Shown here: piece by piece, positions 13,386-24,453 of the stretch
Layout: each line of letters begins with the position of its first letter
How positions within the stretch are numbered: the first letter of the stretch is position 1
DNA from: Dipteronia dyeriana
Lineage: Eukaryota; Streptophyta; Magnoliopsida; Sapindales; Sapindaceae
Direction: 5' to 3'
NCBI GenBank assembly: GCA_032871835.1
Contig: CM065296.1
Location: forward strand, 13,532,001 to 13,596,000
DNA length: 64,000 bases
Program-made: the position numbers and the translations under genes
The notes under the pieces: model-generated
What the model was told of the DNA's origin: nothing
What the model saw: only the letters and a program-made list of their open reading frames with translations
The model's database searches: none

Positions 13386-14215
13386 ATTAAACACACCGAT
13401 CGTATTCAACAAATAAACACACTGCTGCTATTGAATAATTAAACACACCCGTGGTATTGGAACAAGTAAACACACCAGTGGTAAGAAATGAAACACACTG
13501 GTGGTACAAAATTAGTACCTGAACATATCCATAACATCCATAACATCCATAACATCCATGTACAAAAATTAAAGATATCAGTATTTTGGTTTCAAATATT
13601 CATAAAAAACATCAAAAAAAAATCCACCAGTACTCCATATGTTGTCCATCAACCTTGCAACCATTTGTAAACAAAAAACTTCAACATTGCATAATCCACC
13701 TCTGTACACTAAAAAAAAACAATAAAACAATTACTTGTCGAACCTGTAAATTCGTCTACAAATCTATAAGAGACTTGTATGGTACACTATTGTTATATAT
13801 TCAGAATGTCATTTCTTTTCAAAAGTCGTCCATTAAACGCACCCGTACAAATCAATTAAACACATCAATCATACCAAATTAAACGCACCAGTCATAACCC
13901 ATTAAATACACCAGTCATAACCCATTAAACACACCAATCATACCCAATTAAACACACTCATTCACAACAATTAAACACATCAGTCATACCAAATTAAACA
14001 CACCAGTCATAACACCAGTTATAACCCATTAAACACAATCGTCCATAATAATTAAACACACCAGTTCATACCCAATTAAACACACCAGTCATAACCCATT
14101 AAACACACCCGTTCACAACAATTAAACACACCAATTCATTCTCAATTTCACATCATTAATGAAATGAAACCACAAAAAACACACAATTTCACATCATTTA
14201 AACACACCATTTCAC
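13386..14215 (-). repeat. Inverted tandem array, motif CCAATTAAACACAC
   Basis: Units such as AATTAAACACACCAGTCATAA recur at 13386-13500 and 13840-14215. Read on the minus strand they are the same motif as the array at 11285-11795, so the two arrays could pair over several hundred bases. Confidence 0.85.
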
Positions 14216-14284
14216 AATAATTCATTGACTGGAGCAATATTTTAACATTCCAGTTGCTTCCAAACTCTATCATTATCAATATTT

Positions 14285-14610
14285 ATAAAAAAAACTGTAA
14301 ATTTATTCAAGAGCCAAAGGCCAAACACCATACCAGACCGTCCCAAAAACAAACACCCAAGTTGCCACCACAAAGCAACCAGAAGCCCCAACAACACACG
14401 GTAAAAAACAGGGCAATGTCACGCCAACAAACAGCAAACAAAAGCAAGGCCAACAAAAAACAACAACCAACAACAAAAACGGACAAAACAATCAGCTACC
14501 AAGGTCTCTCACTCAACAAAATCACCACCCATGCTAGAACCAAGCTTGGGAAGACTATCCGTAAAATGGTTGGAAGCTCTCGATTTGAACTTCACCTTGC
14601 CATCAATAAT
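14285..14610 (-). mobile_element. Possible truncated LINE 3' end
   Basis: On the minus strand a short frame (FKSRASNHFTDSLPKLGSS) ends in a stop, followed by a T/G-rich stretch of about 200 bases and then GAATAAATTT near the end. This arrangement is common at the 3' end of plant L1-type LINEs. The reverse-transcriptase core is absent. The plus-strand frame over 14254-14613 is low-complexity and not a gene. Confidence 0.35.
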
Positions 14611-15189
14611 TAAACCATAAAAAACACACATAATCAAAGAAAGAAACAAACGACACACTCGTTGTCAGCACAACTTGTTTCAAAGAATGAGATGTACAAA
14701 AAAAAATCATCAGGGGTCTGGTCATCATCTAATTGAATAATACTTTTATGTTGTTTGAATATAGAAAAACAAATCATGCTAACCCTTTTCACATGCAAAT
14801 TATGCTAACATCAGATATAAAAAACACTCTAAAGTTTCAAGCTTTCTTAATGTATCTATGAAAATCACAAGTTCAAACCAATTTGTTAAAATCCCTATTC
14901 AGATTTCAAAATCAATCACAACTGAACAAAATCATTTTCTTAAAATCCCCCCTTAAATCTAGACAACAATTCACAAGTGAACAAAAATCACTCTGTTATA
15001 ATCATCGTTAAAGTTTCAAAAATTATCACAACTTAACAAAATCAATTTGCTATAATTACTGTTAAAATTTCAAAAACTGTCACAACTTAACAAAATCAAT
15101 TTGTTAATATAAAAAGGAAAATCAATTTTGAAATCTATCAACAAAAAATACAAAAAATTTGAAACCCTAAAATCAAAAGAAAAGAGGAA

Positions 15190-15445
15190 CTGTAAACCCT
15201 TGCTGGCTGGATGTCGTCATCTCCGTCTCCATGATGGCGTCGTCAAGTCGGTGGCGGCTCTATGTGGTGGTCGAGGTCAGAGACACTTGTATCCCGAGCT
15301 CCGTCTCCTCTCATCTCGCTCGTCTCATCTCGTCATCAGCGCTCGTCTGCAACGATGTCGTCTCCTTCTGCACGTCGTTACTGCCTCTTGTCTCTCTGCA
15401 AATCGCCTTTGGTTTCTCTTCTCTCTTCTCTAGTTAGCACTTTAG
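15190..15445. other. GC-rich exon-like block in the Mutator-like element
   Basis: A compositional island of roughly 250 bases, rich in CGTC and TCTCC, in otherwise very AT-rich DNA. It is open in several plus-strand frames (for example 15128-15433) but none gives a recognisable protein. Such islands inside Mutator-like elements are often captured host exons (Pack-MULE behaviour). Here that is only a possibility. Confidence 0.3.
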
Positions 15446-15568
15446 AAAAAAAAACAATAACTGAGGGGCAACCAGTTTCAATCGTGCTTTTCAATTGTTA
15501 TTTCATTTTTTTTCTTTATTAAATGATTTTCAATTTTTTTTATTCAGTTTTCTCTTTCAATTATAATT

Positions 15569-15677
15569 GAAGGGCAATTTTGTCCCAAAAGTGGAAAAAT
15601 TAGTAAAAACAATAATTTTACTAATGTTGGGTAAAAACAATAAACACATTAATTTTTGGTTACTTTTAAAGTTCTCC
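15569..15677 (-). repeat. Right terminal inverted repeat
   Basis: Inverted partner of 10467-10576. Confidence 0.65.
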
Positions 15678-16590
15678 CATATATATATATTCTTTAACAC
15701 ACAAAACGTACATCATTTGACATTTGAAAGAACAATTCAATTAAGAATAATCCAGTGAGGTGAGCTCACGTGAGAGGCTTCAAGAGGACTAATTATTTTT
15801 CAAGTCAAATCCACACAAGCAATAAGGAATCACAACTCAAATAGAGTTCACATGCAATCAAAACACTCAATACAAAATATGGAAAATTACTTAAATTTCC
15901 ACTCTAAGCTCGGAATCGAATTCCGATTTTCGATAAAAACACGAAATGTCCCAAATATCTCGGAAATCATCTGAAACATATAGATAAGTCTCCAATCGCT
16001 TGGAACTCATCTAGGGACAAATCCACACACGGTTGGACTCGTAAAAAATATGAAAAATCTCGAAAATATATTTATTTGAAATACAATGAGATTTTACCAA
16101 CCATACCAAAACAAGCACAAATAATAAAATGCATGAGATGTGTGTGTGTGTACACACTAAATCTCGTCAATTGAGAGTCAAGACATGTAAATTACCTTCC
16201 TTGAAGATCTTGATATCTAAAATGAGGTGAGGAGATTTCTTCAATTCTAAGCTATCCTTACATAGTTGAACCCCATTGTGGTTTTGTTAACAAAATAAGC
16301 CAATAAAAAAAGTGAGGCACTTACTTTGAACCCTTAGAACTGAAACCTCTATTGAACTGATATAGTTAACCCGATGATATTATAACATAATTTGTTGCTC
16401 AGCCAATAAGTGCTTCAAATGTGCAAGTGTGATAATTTTTGACAATAATACAAATCTTATGTATTCTTATCCCATATTTAAATGGGTAAATAATGAACTA
16501 GTTAACTATAATTGAAAATCAATTACAATGTAAATCAAGAAACTTTTAACAACCAAATGAGGAGTTTAGTAACGCCCCCAATATGCTTAC

Positions 16591-17077
16591 CTTCTGTCTT
16601 GTGACTTCCCAAAGTACACCAAGGGCGGGATTGAGAAGAATAAGATATGGAGGTCCAGAATGAACATATTTGTCATTACCTTCAATCTGTAAATAGTGAA
16701 AGAGAATAATATGATATTAAGAAGATACTCACTAACAACCACAAGGTTGCTTTATATATATATATATACCTAGAACTATTCCGACTATTCCCTTGTTCCC
16801 CGGTTACTAAACTAATGGTTAGTGTTGGCTTGTTGGCCCCTACAAGGCTACTACTCAGTAGCCATAAAAGTCGTACGATATTAATATCCTATGTAGGTTT
16901 TCAAAAGGGTATTGAACTACACACATAAACATATTCCCAAAACCTAACCCTAACTCAACAACATAAACAACAGAGGATGGTAAAATTTTGAAGCAAACTA
17001 AGAAATGGAAAGCTTACAATGTTCCGAAGTGGGTCCATTACCGAATCCAGCCTGCTCTCTAGTGTCACCGCTACCAT
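16591..17077 (-). CDS. First two exons of an unrecognised host gene
   Basis: On the minus strand an ATG at 17077 opens 20 codons (MVAVTLESRLDSVMDPLRNI) to 17018, followed by a good donor ATT|GTAAGC. A second exon, 16591-16686, is exactly 32 codons, bordered by TTTACAG before and AAG|GTAAGC after. It reads on in phase and includes KYVHSGPPYLILLNPALG. An in-frame stop lies upstream of the ATG, supporting this start. The two exons give 52 residues with no stop. I do not recognise the protein. The next exon should lie below 16325, but a 12.6-kb retrotransposon starts there, and candidate downstream exons resume below 3608 with damage. So this is either a gene with a very long, transposon-filled intron or a gene broken by the insertion. 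Confidence rests on splice-site quality and phase. Confidence 0.45.
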
Positions 17078-18400
17078 TGAAGCCCTTAAGGACTGACTCT
17101 ACACCACCAGTTAAAGAAAGAAGAAGGACCGATGACACCTAGCTCAGATCTTCTTTGTTTAAAACCTGAGGATCGATTTCGGGTCTTCTTAGTGGCCGAA
17201 CTTGCTCTGAAACAGGTCCAAAACCAAGTATTCTCCGTGGTTCAACTCCGAAACCAAGTGATTGCGATCTTCTAACACCTTCCGACTTTGATTTTGAAGA
17301 TCAACGACCGATTGAAGAAGAAAGAAGAATGACCATTAGGCTATGAGATTTTTTATTTATTTTCGGGAATCAAAGCGATAGAGAGCTATTTTTATTTCAG
17401 ATTTGTGTTTTCTATTTTTGTTTCAGATTTGTAAACACAAATCTAAAGAAAAAATTTATACAAAACTCTAATCTTCAAACTAAACAATAATAAATTATCT
17501 TTCAGTTTTGGAATTCGATGATTGAGATGCACCCTTGTCCGGCAACCAAGATACAACGGTCACACGCAGAATTTGAATGCGAAATTTTGAGACGATATAG
17601 AGACAGAGAGTTGGGAGAGAAACCTAGATAGAGAATGAGAGGAGAGAGGCAGAGTTTGTTTTGTTTTGGTAAGAAATTGGTGTAACCAGTTGCTGGTGAA
17701 CCAATATTTTCTGATTTCCTCTTTTAACTTGTTGAAATTTTTTAAAACAGGTGTTGTACGGTACAACACAACACCTTTATTCGTACAGTAGCAAGTCCCC
17801 TAATCCTATAGTTCTATTAATAAATTAATGTTTGGTTTTTAATTTTAATTTTGTGTGTGTATATAAATGTTTGGTTTTGATTGACTACCTTTAATTAATT
17901 CTATTTAATTTCTCATTTACAAAAAAAAAGCTATACCTTTAATTTAACTTTTTCACCATAAAAGTGATTTTCACTATGTGGGAACATTTTCGACAAACTG
18001 ATTTTTTCCAGCATCAAACACCACTGATCATGTACAATTTTCAAGTGATCCAATAGAACTTACCAGTAAATTCTTTGCGATAGAAAATTCCGATCAACCT
18101 CAGACTGCAACCCGATAGGTTGCAGCGTGGTAGGTACCTCTAGGTGCTGGGTTTTTTTATGAGTAAGTAGTGACTTTTAGTAGGTAGGAGTAAAATCACC
18201 CCGCCTATTGGGGCTTCGAGGATAAGGATGAGACATGACACTATGAGTTCCCTTGCTGGTGTAAGGGGTTGGTCACATTCCTGGTCCCTGTACCCATTCT
18301 CTTATCTTAGTCCTCTATGTAGTGTCCCGACCCAAATAGCAAGCAATGAGGAGGGCTTCTCTAGCTCCGGTGTCAAATCCTCAAGAAGGTTGCTCGCTCC
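17078..18400. other. Unassigned DNA, including the gene's upstream region
   Basis: The first few hundred bases are the 5' flank of the minus-strand gene starting at 17077, with pyrimidine- and purine-rich stretches but no clear TATA box that I would call. From 17800 to 18400 I see no recognisable gene or repeat. A small open frame at 18228-18419 matches nothing I know. Confidence 0.4.
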
Positions 18401-19137
18401 TGTAGGGAAAATCACGTAACGGAAGCGTGAAAATTTATAAAATTAGGGTTTGCATATAAATAAAAATGTTCCATTTTAATAACAAGAACATTAACCCTAG
18501 ATTAATTGACGTATATAAAAGTATCGTACCTTTTTCTCGTGACGATTGAACAAGTGCCGAATTGATTCCGCAAGATCTTCCAATCCAATCACGAACATGA
18601 ATCACCTAGGAGTGTGGGCTCCCTTACTTTAAATCGTATACCTGATGATGGAAACAAATAAAATCTTCTTCTTTGTTAGTTACAATAATCCTCCAAGAAG
18701 AAAACAAAGAACGTTAGGTCACTTATGAATTATCAATCAATTTGATTGAAACTCGTTTGAACCTTGATTCGATGTTGTATACAAAACCTTTTGATGTAAA
18801 GGCTACTAGTGTACTATAAAAAACTAAACGTTCTTTCTTCCTTTTCTTCTTTCCGAATCACACACTATTTCTTAGAGTTGATCGAATTTTTTCTAGAGCA
18901 AAAACAATTTTTTCTCCCTCAAAATTCTATGGTGGCCGAATTCTTCTCTTGGAAAAACTAGGGCTGGCCGAAAATCCTCTCTTGCAATTGCTTAGGGTTG
19001 GCCAAAATTCTCAAGAGATATATATAGGATAATTAATCCTCTCCTAAGAAGGATTTACTTGGTTTGGTAAGAATTCTTTCCTTTTGTGGATTTATTTGGT
19101 AGTTAAGAATCCTTTTCTAAAAGGAATTCTATCCTCT

Positions 19138-19168
<31 letters not shown>

Positions 19169-19276
19169 CTGGCCAAATTCTTCATAGAATTCAATTAGGA
19201 GACTTAATCTCTTCCTAAGAAGGATTTACTTGGTAGTTAAGAATCCTTTCCTTAAGTGGATTTACTTGGTGGTTAA
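18401..19276 (-). repeat. Probable older Copia-type LTR, 3' end portion
   Basis: Read on the minus strand the segment ends CGCTTCCGTTACGTG...CCCTACA at 18401. This resembles the end of the Copia LTR at 37110-37165 (CGCTGCGTAACC...CCTACA) and fits a TG/CA LTR border. No primer site lies beyond 18401, so it would be a solo LTR or 3' LTR. It contains an internal imperfect duplication (the stretch ending GGATTTACTTGGTAGTTAAGAATCC recurs). The rest of this sequence is at 24989-25024 and after 44510, because two retrotransposons inserted into it. The far border was not found. Confidence 0.35.
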
Positions 19277-19910
19277 TGATGCAGTAGCAGTAGATCAATT
19301 GGCATTAGATTATATGGAGATGAGGGATATGAGAAAAACCAAGAAAAATGGCCATTTCAATCATACTAGTTCGGGCGATGGAATCGGTATGACTTGAAAT
19401 TTTAACAGCTAATGCGTTTCGGCAAGACCTTTCAAATTCACGAGCTTTGCTCGTGAGGCATACCTTTTTTTAGCCAAATTCCATCGTTTAGGTCTTGAAA
19501 AGATCATTTTTGCCGTTTTAGGAAAGTTTTGTTTTTATAATAAATCGAGTTTCCCAAGTCCGAATCGACTTCCGTCAATTCCAGGGATGCTTAGGATTCT
19601 TAGTAGAATTAGTTTTTGCTTTAATCTTGTTTTTTCTTTCCTTTTTTATCTCGTTTTCTTATTTTTCAAGGAATACGATTAGGTTTAGGTTTTATTTTCT
19701 TTAAATAAGGATGTAAGCCGAAAGGCTAATCAGTTTTTTGATTAATAAAAATTTAGAGTTTCTCTAATTATCTCCAATTTTGGTATTCTTTATGAATCAA
19801 CAAATTTGAAGCCTAATATTCTGGTATTCGTGAGTGAATCAACGGAATTTTAGTAGGTTGTTTCTAATTATTTCTTACAGTTTTTTCTCGACAGAGTTTT
19901 CGCTACATCA
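19277..19910 (+). repeat. 5' LTR of the Gypsy element
   Basis: Matches 24333-24983. Near its end it contains AGCC-GAAA-GGCT (19716-19727), a short stem with a GAAA loop, followed by a TAATCA/TGATTA stem with a T loop and then AATAAA-like signals. This is probably the polyadenylation region. Confidence 0.9.
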
Positions 19911-19913
19911 GTT

Positions 19914-19926
19914 TTGTATCAGAGGC
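19914..19926 (+). promoter_or_regulatory. Degenerate primer binding site
   Basis: TTGTATCAGAGGC lies just after the 5' LTR and is a mutated form of the initiator tRNA-Met site TGGTATCAGAGC. Confidence 0.6.
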
Positions 19927-19947
19927 AGGTTCGTTCGGGACATCAAC

Positions 19948-22900
19948 ATGCCACCGAGAAGATGCCCACAACACCAAATCCATATAGAAGAAGCCATCGA
20001 ACATGACCGCGTGGCGCAGTTAGAGTGACAGGTTACTCATTTAACGGAGCAGCTTACGATGATGAGGGCCAACCAAAACCCTTTTCAGAACCTGAATCCT
20101 GAAATGGGTGGTGACAGTGATGAAAGGGAAGAAAACAATAGAGAGGAAGAGGATCCGCAATGCCGACTCAGGGCGTCTGCGACTGATGTTAGGGCTGATG
20201 ACAAAGTTGAAGATGTCAGCGTTGGGAGTTAGGGATGCGAACAAAGATTCTAGAATTTCAAGGGAGCATGCACCCGAAGGAGTTTCTGGAGTGGATCAGA
20301 ATTGTTGAAGAAATCCTAGAAATCAAAACAGTTCCTAAGAAATAAAAAGTGGCATTGGTGGCCACGAGACTCCGGAATCGAGCATCGGCATGGTGGCAGC
20401 AACTTAAAATCAATAGGAATCGTTCGGGAAAGCTTAAGATTTCTGACTGAGAAAAGATGAAACGAAAGTTAGGTGATGAGTTTCTACCCCATATTTTTTA
20501 GAGGTTGATGTACCAGAGATTACAAAATTTACGTCAAGGCATGAGGTCTGTTGATGAATATACCACGAAGTTCTATTAATTGTTGGTGAGAAACAAGATT
20601 CAAGAGACACAAGACCAGTTGATGTCGCGCTACTGTGGTGGATTGCGAACGTAAATCCTTGATATGATTAATCTTTTTGATCCAGTAGCGGTGACAGAGG
20701 CACATCAGAGAGTTTTACAATTGGAGAAGACGTTGTCTAGAAAATCTATTAGCGGACAGTTTTTGAATTTTAGAGGAGGTCTGAGCAGTCGAAATAGGGC
20801 AAGTAGTATCAACGAAAATACTGGGAATCGATCAGGTGTTAGTGCTAGTGGCAGTTCAAATTCTGGACAGCGAAACCTAACAAATAGCATTCCAACCCCC
20901 AGGGCAACCACAGACGGATTTCGGTTTTTCGGATACAGAGAAACGGGTCATAGATTGTCTGAGTGTCAGAGGCCAGCCAAGAAGGTATTGTTTATTGATC
21001 CGGTAAAATTTAACGAGGAAGATGCAGAAGTAGGTGAAGACCCGCAATCAGTTACAGAGGAAGTGGTGAGTGAGGAATTGATAGATGGCGACACTGGAAC
21101 AATGCTAATGTTGCGACGTACCTGTTTGGCACCGAGGACTGAAGAAGAAGATTAGATTCGAAATAACATATTTCAGTCTTCTTGTACCATTCTTGGTAAG
21201 GTGTGTTGATTTGTAATAGATGGTGGACGTTGTGAGAATATTGTGTCAGCCGAGGCGGTGCAAAACTTAGGGGTAAGGACTGAAAAACATCTAAAACCTT
21301 ATAGGCTAGCATGGCTGCAAAAGGAAGGTGAGGTAACCGTGTCACAGCAGGCATTAATCTTATTTTCTTTGGGATCCAACTACAAAGATCATGTGGTGTG
21401 ACGTAATGAATATGGACGCATGTCACCTGTTATTAGGGAGACCGTGGCAATATGACAGAAGGGTTCATCATTATGGGTTCAAAAATACTTATTCTTTTGT
21501 TTTTCAGGAAACTAAGATTGTGTTACTGCCCAGCAAAACTTTGGAGAAAACAAAGTCGTATGGAGATAACGCCAACTTACTATCCTATGCAAAATTCGAG
21601 TTAGAGGTAAAGGGATTGGAAACAGCGTATGTGTTGGTGGGAAAAGAGGCAAGTGCTGAATGGGAAGTTCCGAAAGCTGCAGCTCCTCTCATTGCAGAAT
21701 TCGCTGATGTATTTTTGAAAGAAAAGGACTACCACCTCTACGTGATATTCAACATCGTATAGATCTGGATCCAGGGGCAGTGTTACCAAACAAGCTATAT
21801 TACCGTATGAGTTCTACTGAGCATGAAGAATTACGCAGACAGATTGAGAAGCTACACTCGAAGGGCCATATTCGTGAAAGTCTTAGTCTGTGTGTTGTAC
21901 CCGCCCTTTTAATACAAAAAAAAAAGATGGAACCTAGAGGATGTGTATGGATAGCCGTGCAATTAACAAGATCACTGTAAGGTATCATTTTCCCATTCCG
22001 AGACTTGATGATTTATTGGATCAGTTGAGTGGGGCATATGTGTTTACCAAACTGGACCTGAAGAGTATGTATCATCAGATTCGGATTCGGATTCGGCCTG
22101 GAGACGAATAGAATACAGCTTTTAAAACGCGAGAGGGTTTATATGAGTGGCTAGTCATGCCTTTTGGGTTGTCGAATGCGTCGAGCACCTTCATGAGAGT
22201 AATGAACCAAGCCTTTCGACCATTTATTGATAAGTTTGTCATCTTATATTTTGATGATATCTTGATTTATACTGCAAATCCTGAACTGCATATTCAACAC
22301 ATTCAGGAAGTGTTATGTGTTCTACGCAGAGAAAGATTTGTTACTGTAGCCAAAAAGTTCATTTTTATGATGCCAAAAGTTTTATTTTTGGGTTATATTA
22401 TTTCCGGAGAGGGACTAAAGGTGGATGAGTCCAAAATAGAGGCGGTGAGGCAGTGGCCCTGACTAAAAACAATTCCTGAGGTACACAGTTTTCATGGGTT
22501 TTAATCGTGCTACCGCCGGTTCATTCCACACTTTAGTAGCATTATGGCACCTGTCACTGAATGTATGAAGGGAGTCAAATTTCAGTGGACAACCGAAGCA
22601 GAAGAAGGTTTTCAGCAGATTAAGGAGAAATTGACAACAACCTCTATACTCGTCTTACCAAATTTTTCTCAACCTTTTGAGTTGCATAGTGACTCCTTCA
22701 AAGTGGGCATCGGAGCTGTTCTGAGTCAAGCTGGGAAACTGGTGGCATATTTTAGTGAGAAATTGACAGGTTCTCGAGTTCGTTACAACACGTACGATAT
22801 AGAATTCTATGTTGTGGTTCAGGCAGTGAAACACTGGCGGCATTACCTTTTCCACCATGAATTTATTCTGTACACTGATCATGATTCGTTGCGGCATCTC

Positions 22901-24453
22901 CATAGCCAAGATAAGATTTCTGCCCGACATGCTTCGTGGTCAGCCTACCTTCAACAATTTACAATTGCTCTAAAGCATAAGGCAGGAGTTACAAACCGAG
23001 TGGCTGATGCTCTGAGTCGAAGGGTCAATTTGTTGATAACTGTGACTGTCCAGGTACCAGGTTTTGACTCTTTTCATGAATTATTTGATTCGGACCCATA
23101 TTTTTCTGAGGTAATGGTTGTTGTACGAGCAGGGGAAAATTCTGAATTTGTGTTGGTAGATGGGTTTTTATTTTGAGGAAATCAACTTTGTGTTCCCGAT
23201 AGTAGTTTGTGTCTGCTAATTATTAAGGAAATACATGGTGAAGGTCATGTGGGCAGAGATCGTACCCTTCAGCTAGTCAAGGCGTTCTATTTTTTTGCCT
23301 ACAATCCGGAAGAAAGTAGAGAAGTATGTTGAAAGATGTCGGATCTGTCAATTGTCCGAGGGGAAAGCAACTAATGCAGGTCTTTACATGCCATTACCCT
23401 TCCCTACCCAACCATGGACGGATTTGAGTATGGATTTCGTCTTGGGATTGCCAAGAACACAGCGGGGTTTTGACTCCATCTATGTAGTTGTTGATCGGTT
23501 TTCCAAAATTGTTCACTTTATTCCATGTAAAAACTATTGATGCTGTAAAGGTTGCCCAGTTGTTCTTTCGAGAGGTGTATCGTCTTCATGGATTACCTAC
23601 GTCAATCGTTTCTGACCGGGACACTTGATTCCTCAGTCACTTTTGGCGAAGCCTTTGGAAAATGGTCCATACAATGTTGGATTTTAGTAGTGCATGTCAC
23701 CCACAAACAGATGGACAAACGGAAGTGGTGAACCGAGCTTTGGGAGATTTGCTGAGATGTCTGGTAGGGAATAATGTCTGGTAGGGAATAATGTCCGGTC
23801 ATGGGATCTGTAACTTAGCCAAGCCGAATTTGCCCACAACCATGCTGTCAATTGGAGTTCGAGATTCATTCCTTTTCAATTGGTTTACACTTTGGTCCCT
23901 CGCAGCCCACTTGATTTATTACCGGTTGCCGAACAGAACTAGGATTCATGAAAAGGCTGAAGATTTCGTTCAAGGGTTGCGTGAGGTCCATTAACAGGTG
24001 CAAGAAAATCTGTCCTAGACGGCAGCAAAATAAAAGCTGGCCGCTGACAAGAAACGACTTCACTTGGAGTTTGATGTGGGTGATTTTGTTTGGGCATTCC
24101 TCACAAAGGACAGGTTTGTTGTGGGAGATTATAATAAACTTGCTGCTAGGAAGATATGACCACTTGAAATTGTGGAGAAAATTAATCAGAATGCTTATCG
24201 CCTGAAACTTCCCAGCCACATTCGTACTCATGATGTGTTTAATATCAAGCATTTGATTCCTTATCGTGGCGACTCCTCTAATGACGATAATGTAGGAAAT
24301 TTGAGAACGAATTTTCTCCAATCTGAGAAGAATGATGCAGCAGCAGTAGATCAATTGGCATTAGATTATATGGAGAGGTGGGATATGAGAAAAACCAAGA
24401 AAAATGGCCATTTCAATCCTACTAGTCCGGGCGACGGAGTCGGAATGACTTGA
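19948..24453 (+). pseudogene. Gypsy gag-pol polyprotein remnant
   Basis: Gag starts at 19948 (MPPRRCPQHQ) and soon meets a stop. A gag C-terminal part at 20664-21155 has a decayed zinc knuckle (FRFFGYRETGHRLSEC, two cysteines lost). Reverse transcriptase lies at about 21780-22470 with [17 protein letters not shown] and the catalytic YFDD at about 22250. RNase H at 22544-23040 has LHSDSFKVGIGAVLS and YTDHDSL. Integrase follows, with an HHCC finger at about 23235-23360 (CRICQLSEGK) and core blocks MDFVLGLP and SDRD. The C-terminal HDVFNIKHLIPYRGDS motif at 24230-24290 runs into the 3' LTR. A 17-bp tandem duplication (about 23758-23792) and numerous stops and shifts make it non-functional. In an intact copy these enzymes copy the element RNA and insert the DNA in the nucleus. 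Confidence 0.9.

Larger units (their letters stand above)
10370..15678. mobile_element. Mutator-like foldback element with inverted arrays
   Basis: The ends are long, imperfect inverted repeats of about 105 bp: about 10467-10576 on the left against 15569-15677 inverted on the right. They share TTTATTGTTT(C/T)TACCCAACATTA and a run into TGCCC(C/T)TC. Long terminal inverted repeats with a TGCCC-type inner border resemble Mutator-like elements. It lies in a TA tract, so the target duplication cannot be read. Inside, a tandem array of a GTGTGTTTAATTGG motif (11285-11795) is mirrored by the reverse-complement array (13386-14215). There are also LINE tails and a GC-rich block near the right end. 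No transposase is seen, so it is non-autonomous. The 90 bases before 10467 are AT-rich and may be part of the element or a separate small insertion. Confidence 0.6.
3741..16325 (-). mobile_element. Gag-only Sirevirus-like LTR retrotransposon (non-autonomous)
   Basis: Two related LTRs in the same orientation flank a 3.6-kb internal region. The 3' LTR is 3741-5860 and the interrupted 5' LTR is 9434 to about 16325, read on the minus strand. Both LTRs end in TG/CA-type borders, although the outer 5' border is mutated. A tRNA-Met-type primer site directly follows the 5' LTR and a polypurine tract directly precedes the 3' LTR. The only coding remains are gag-like, with two zinc-knuckle motifs and a coiled coil; no protease, integrase, reverse transcriptase or RNase H is seen. 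Several G-rich tracts (C-rich on the plus strand, near 5871, 6145, 6217, 6255 and 6830) precede the 3' LTR, as in Sireviruses with multiple polypurine tracts. No convincing target duplication was found: tgtaa on the left against ttgaa on the right. It appears to have inserted in an intron of the minus-strand gene around it. Confidence 0.75.
9434..16325 (-). repeat. 5' LTR, interrupted by a 5.3-kb insertion
   Basis: LTR sequence is 9434 to about 10369 and about 15679-16325, matching 3741-5860. The break is in the TA microsatellite of the LTR. The outer end reads ggcacttact where the sister LTR has ggcacttaca, so the terminal CA is mutated. Confidence 0.75.

Noticed and set aside
14254..14613. 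119-residue plus-strand frame rich in Gln/Lys/Thr
   Set aside because: It is the complement of a T/G-rich LINE-like tail; low complexity.
15128..15522. Three overlapping plus-strand frames over the GC-rich island
   Set aside because: No recognisable protein; kept only as a possible captured fragment.
3736..16330. tgtaa / ttgaa as a target duplication of the gag-only element
   Set aside because: Two of five bases differ and the outer LTR end is mutated; not reliable.
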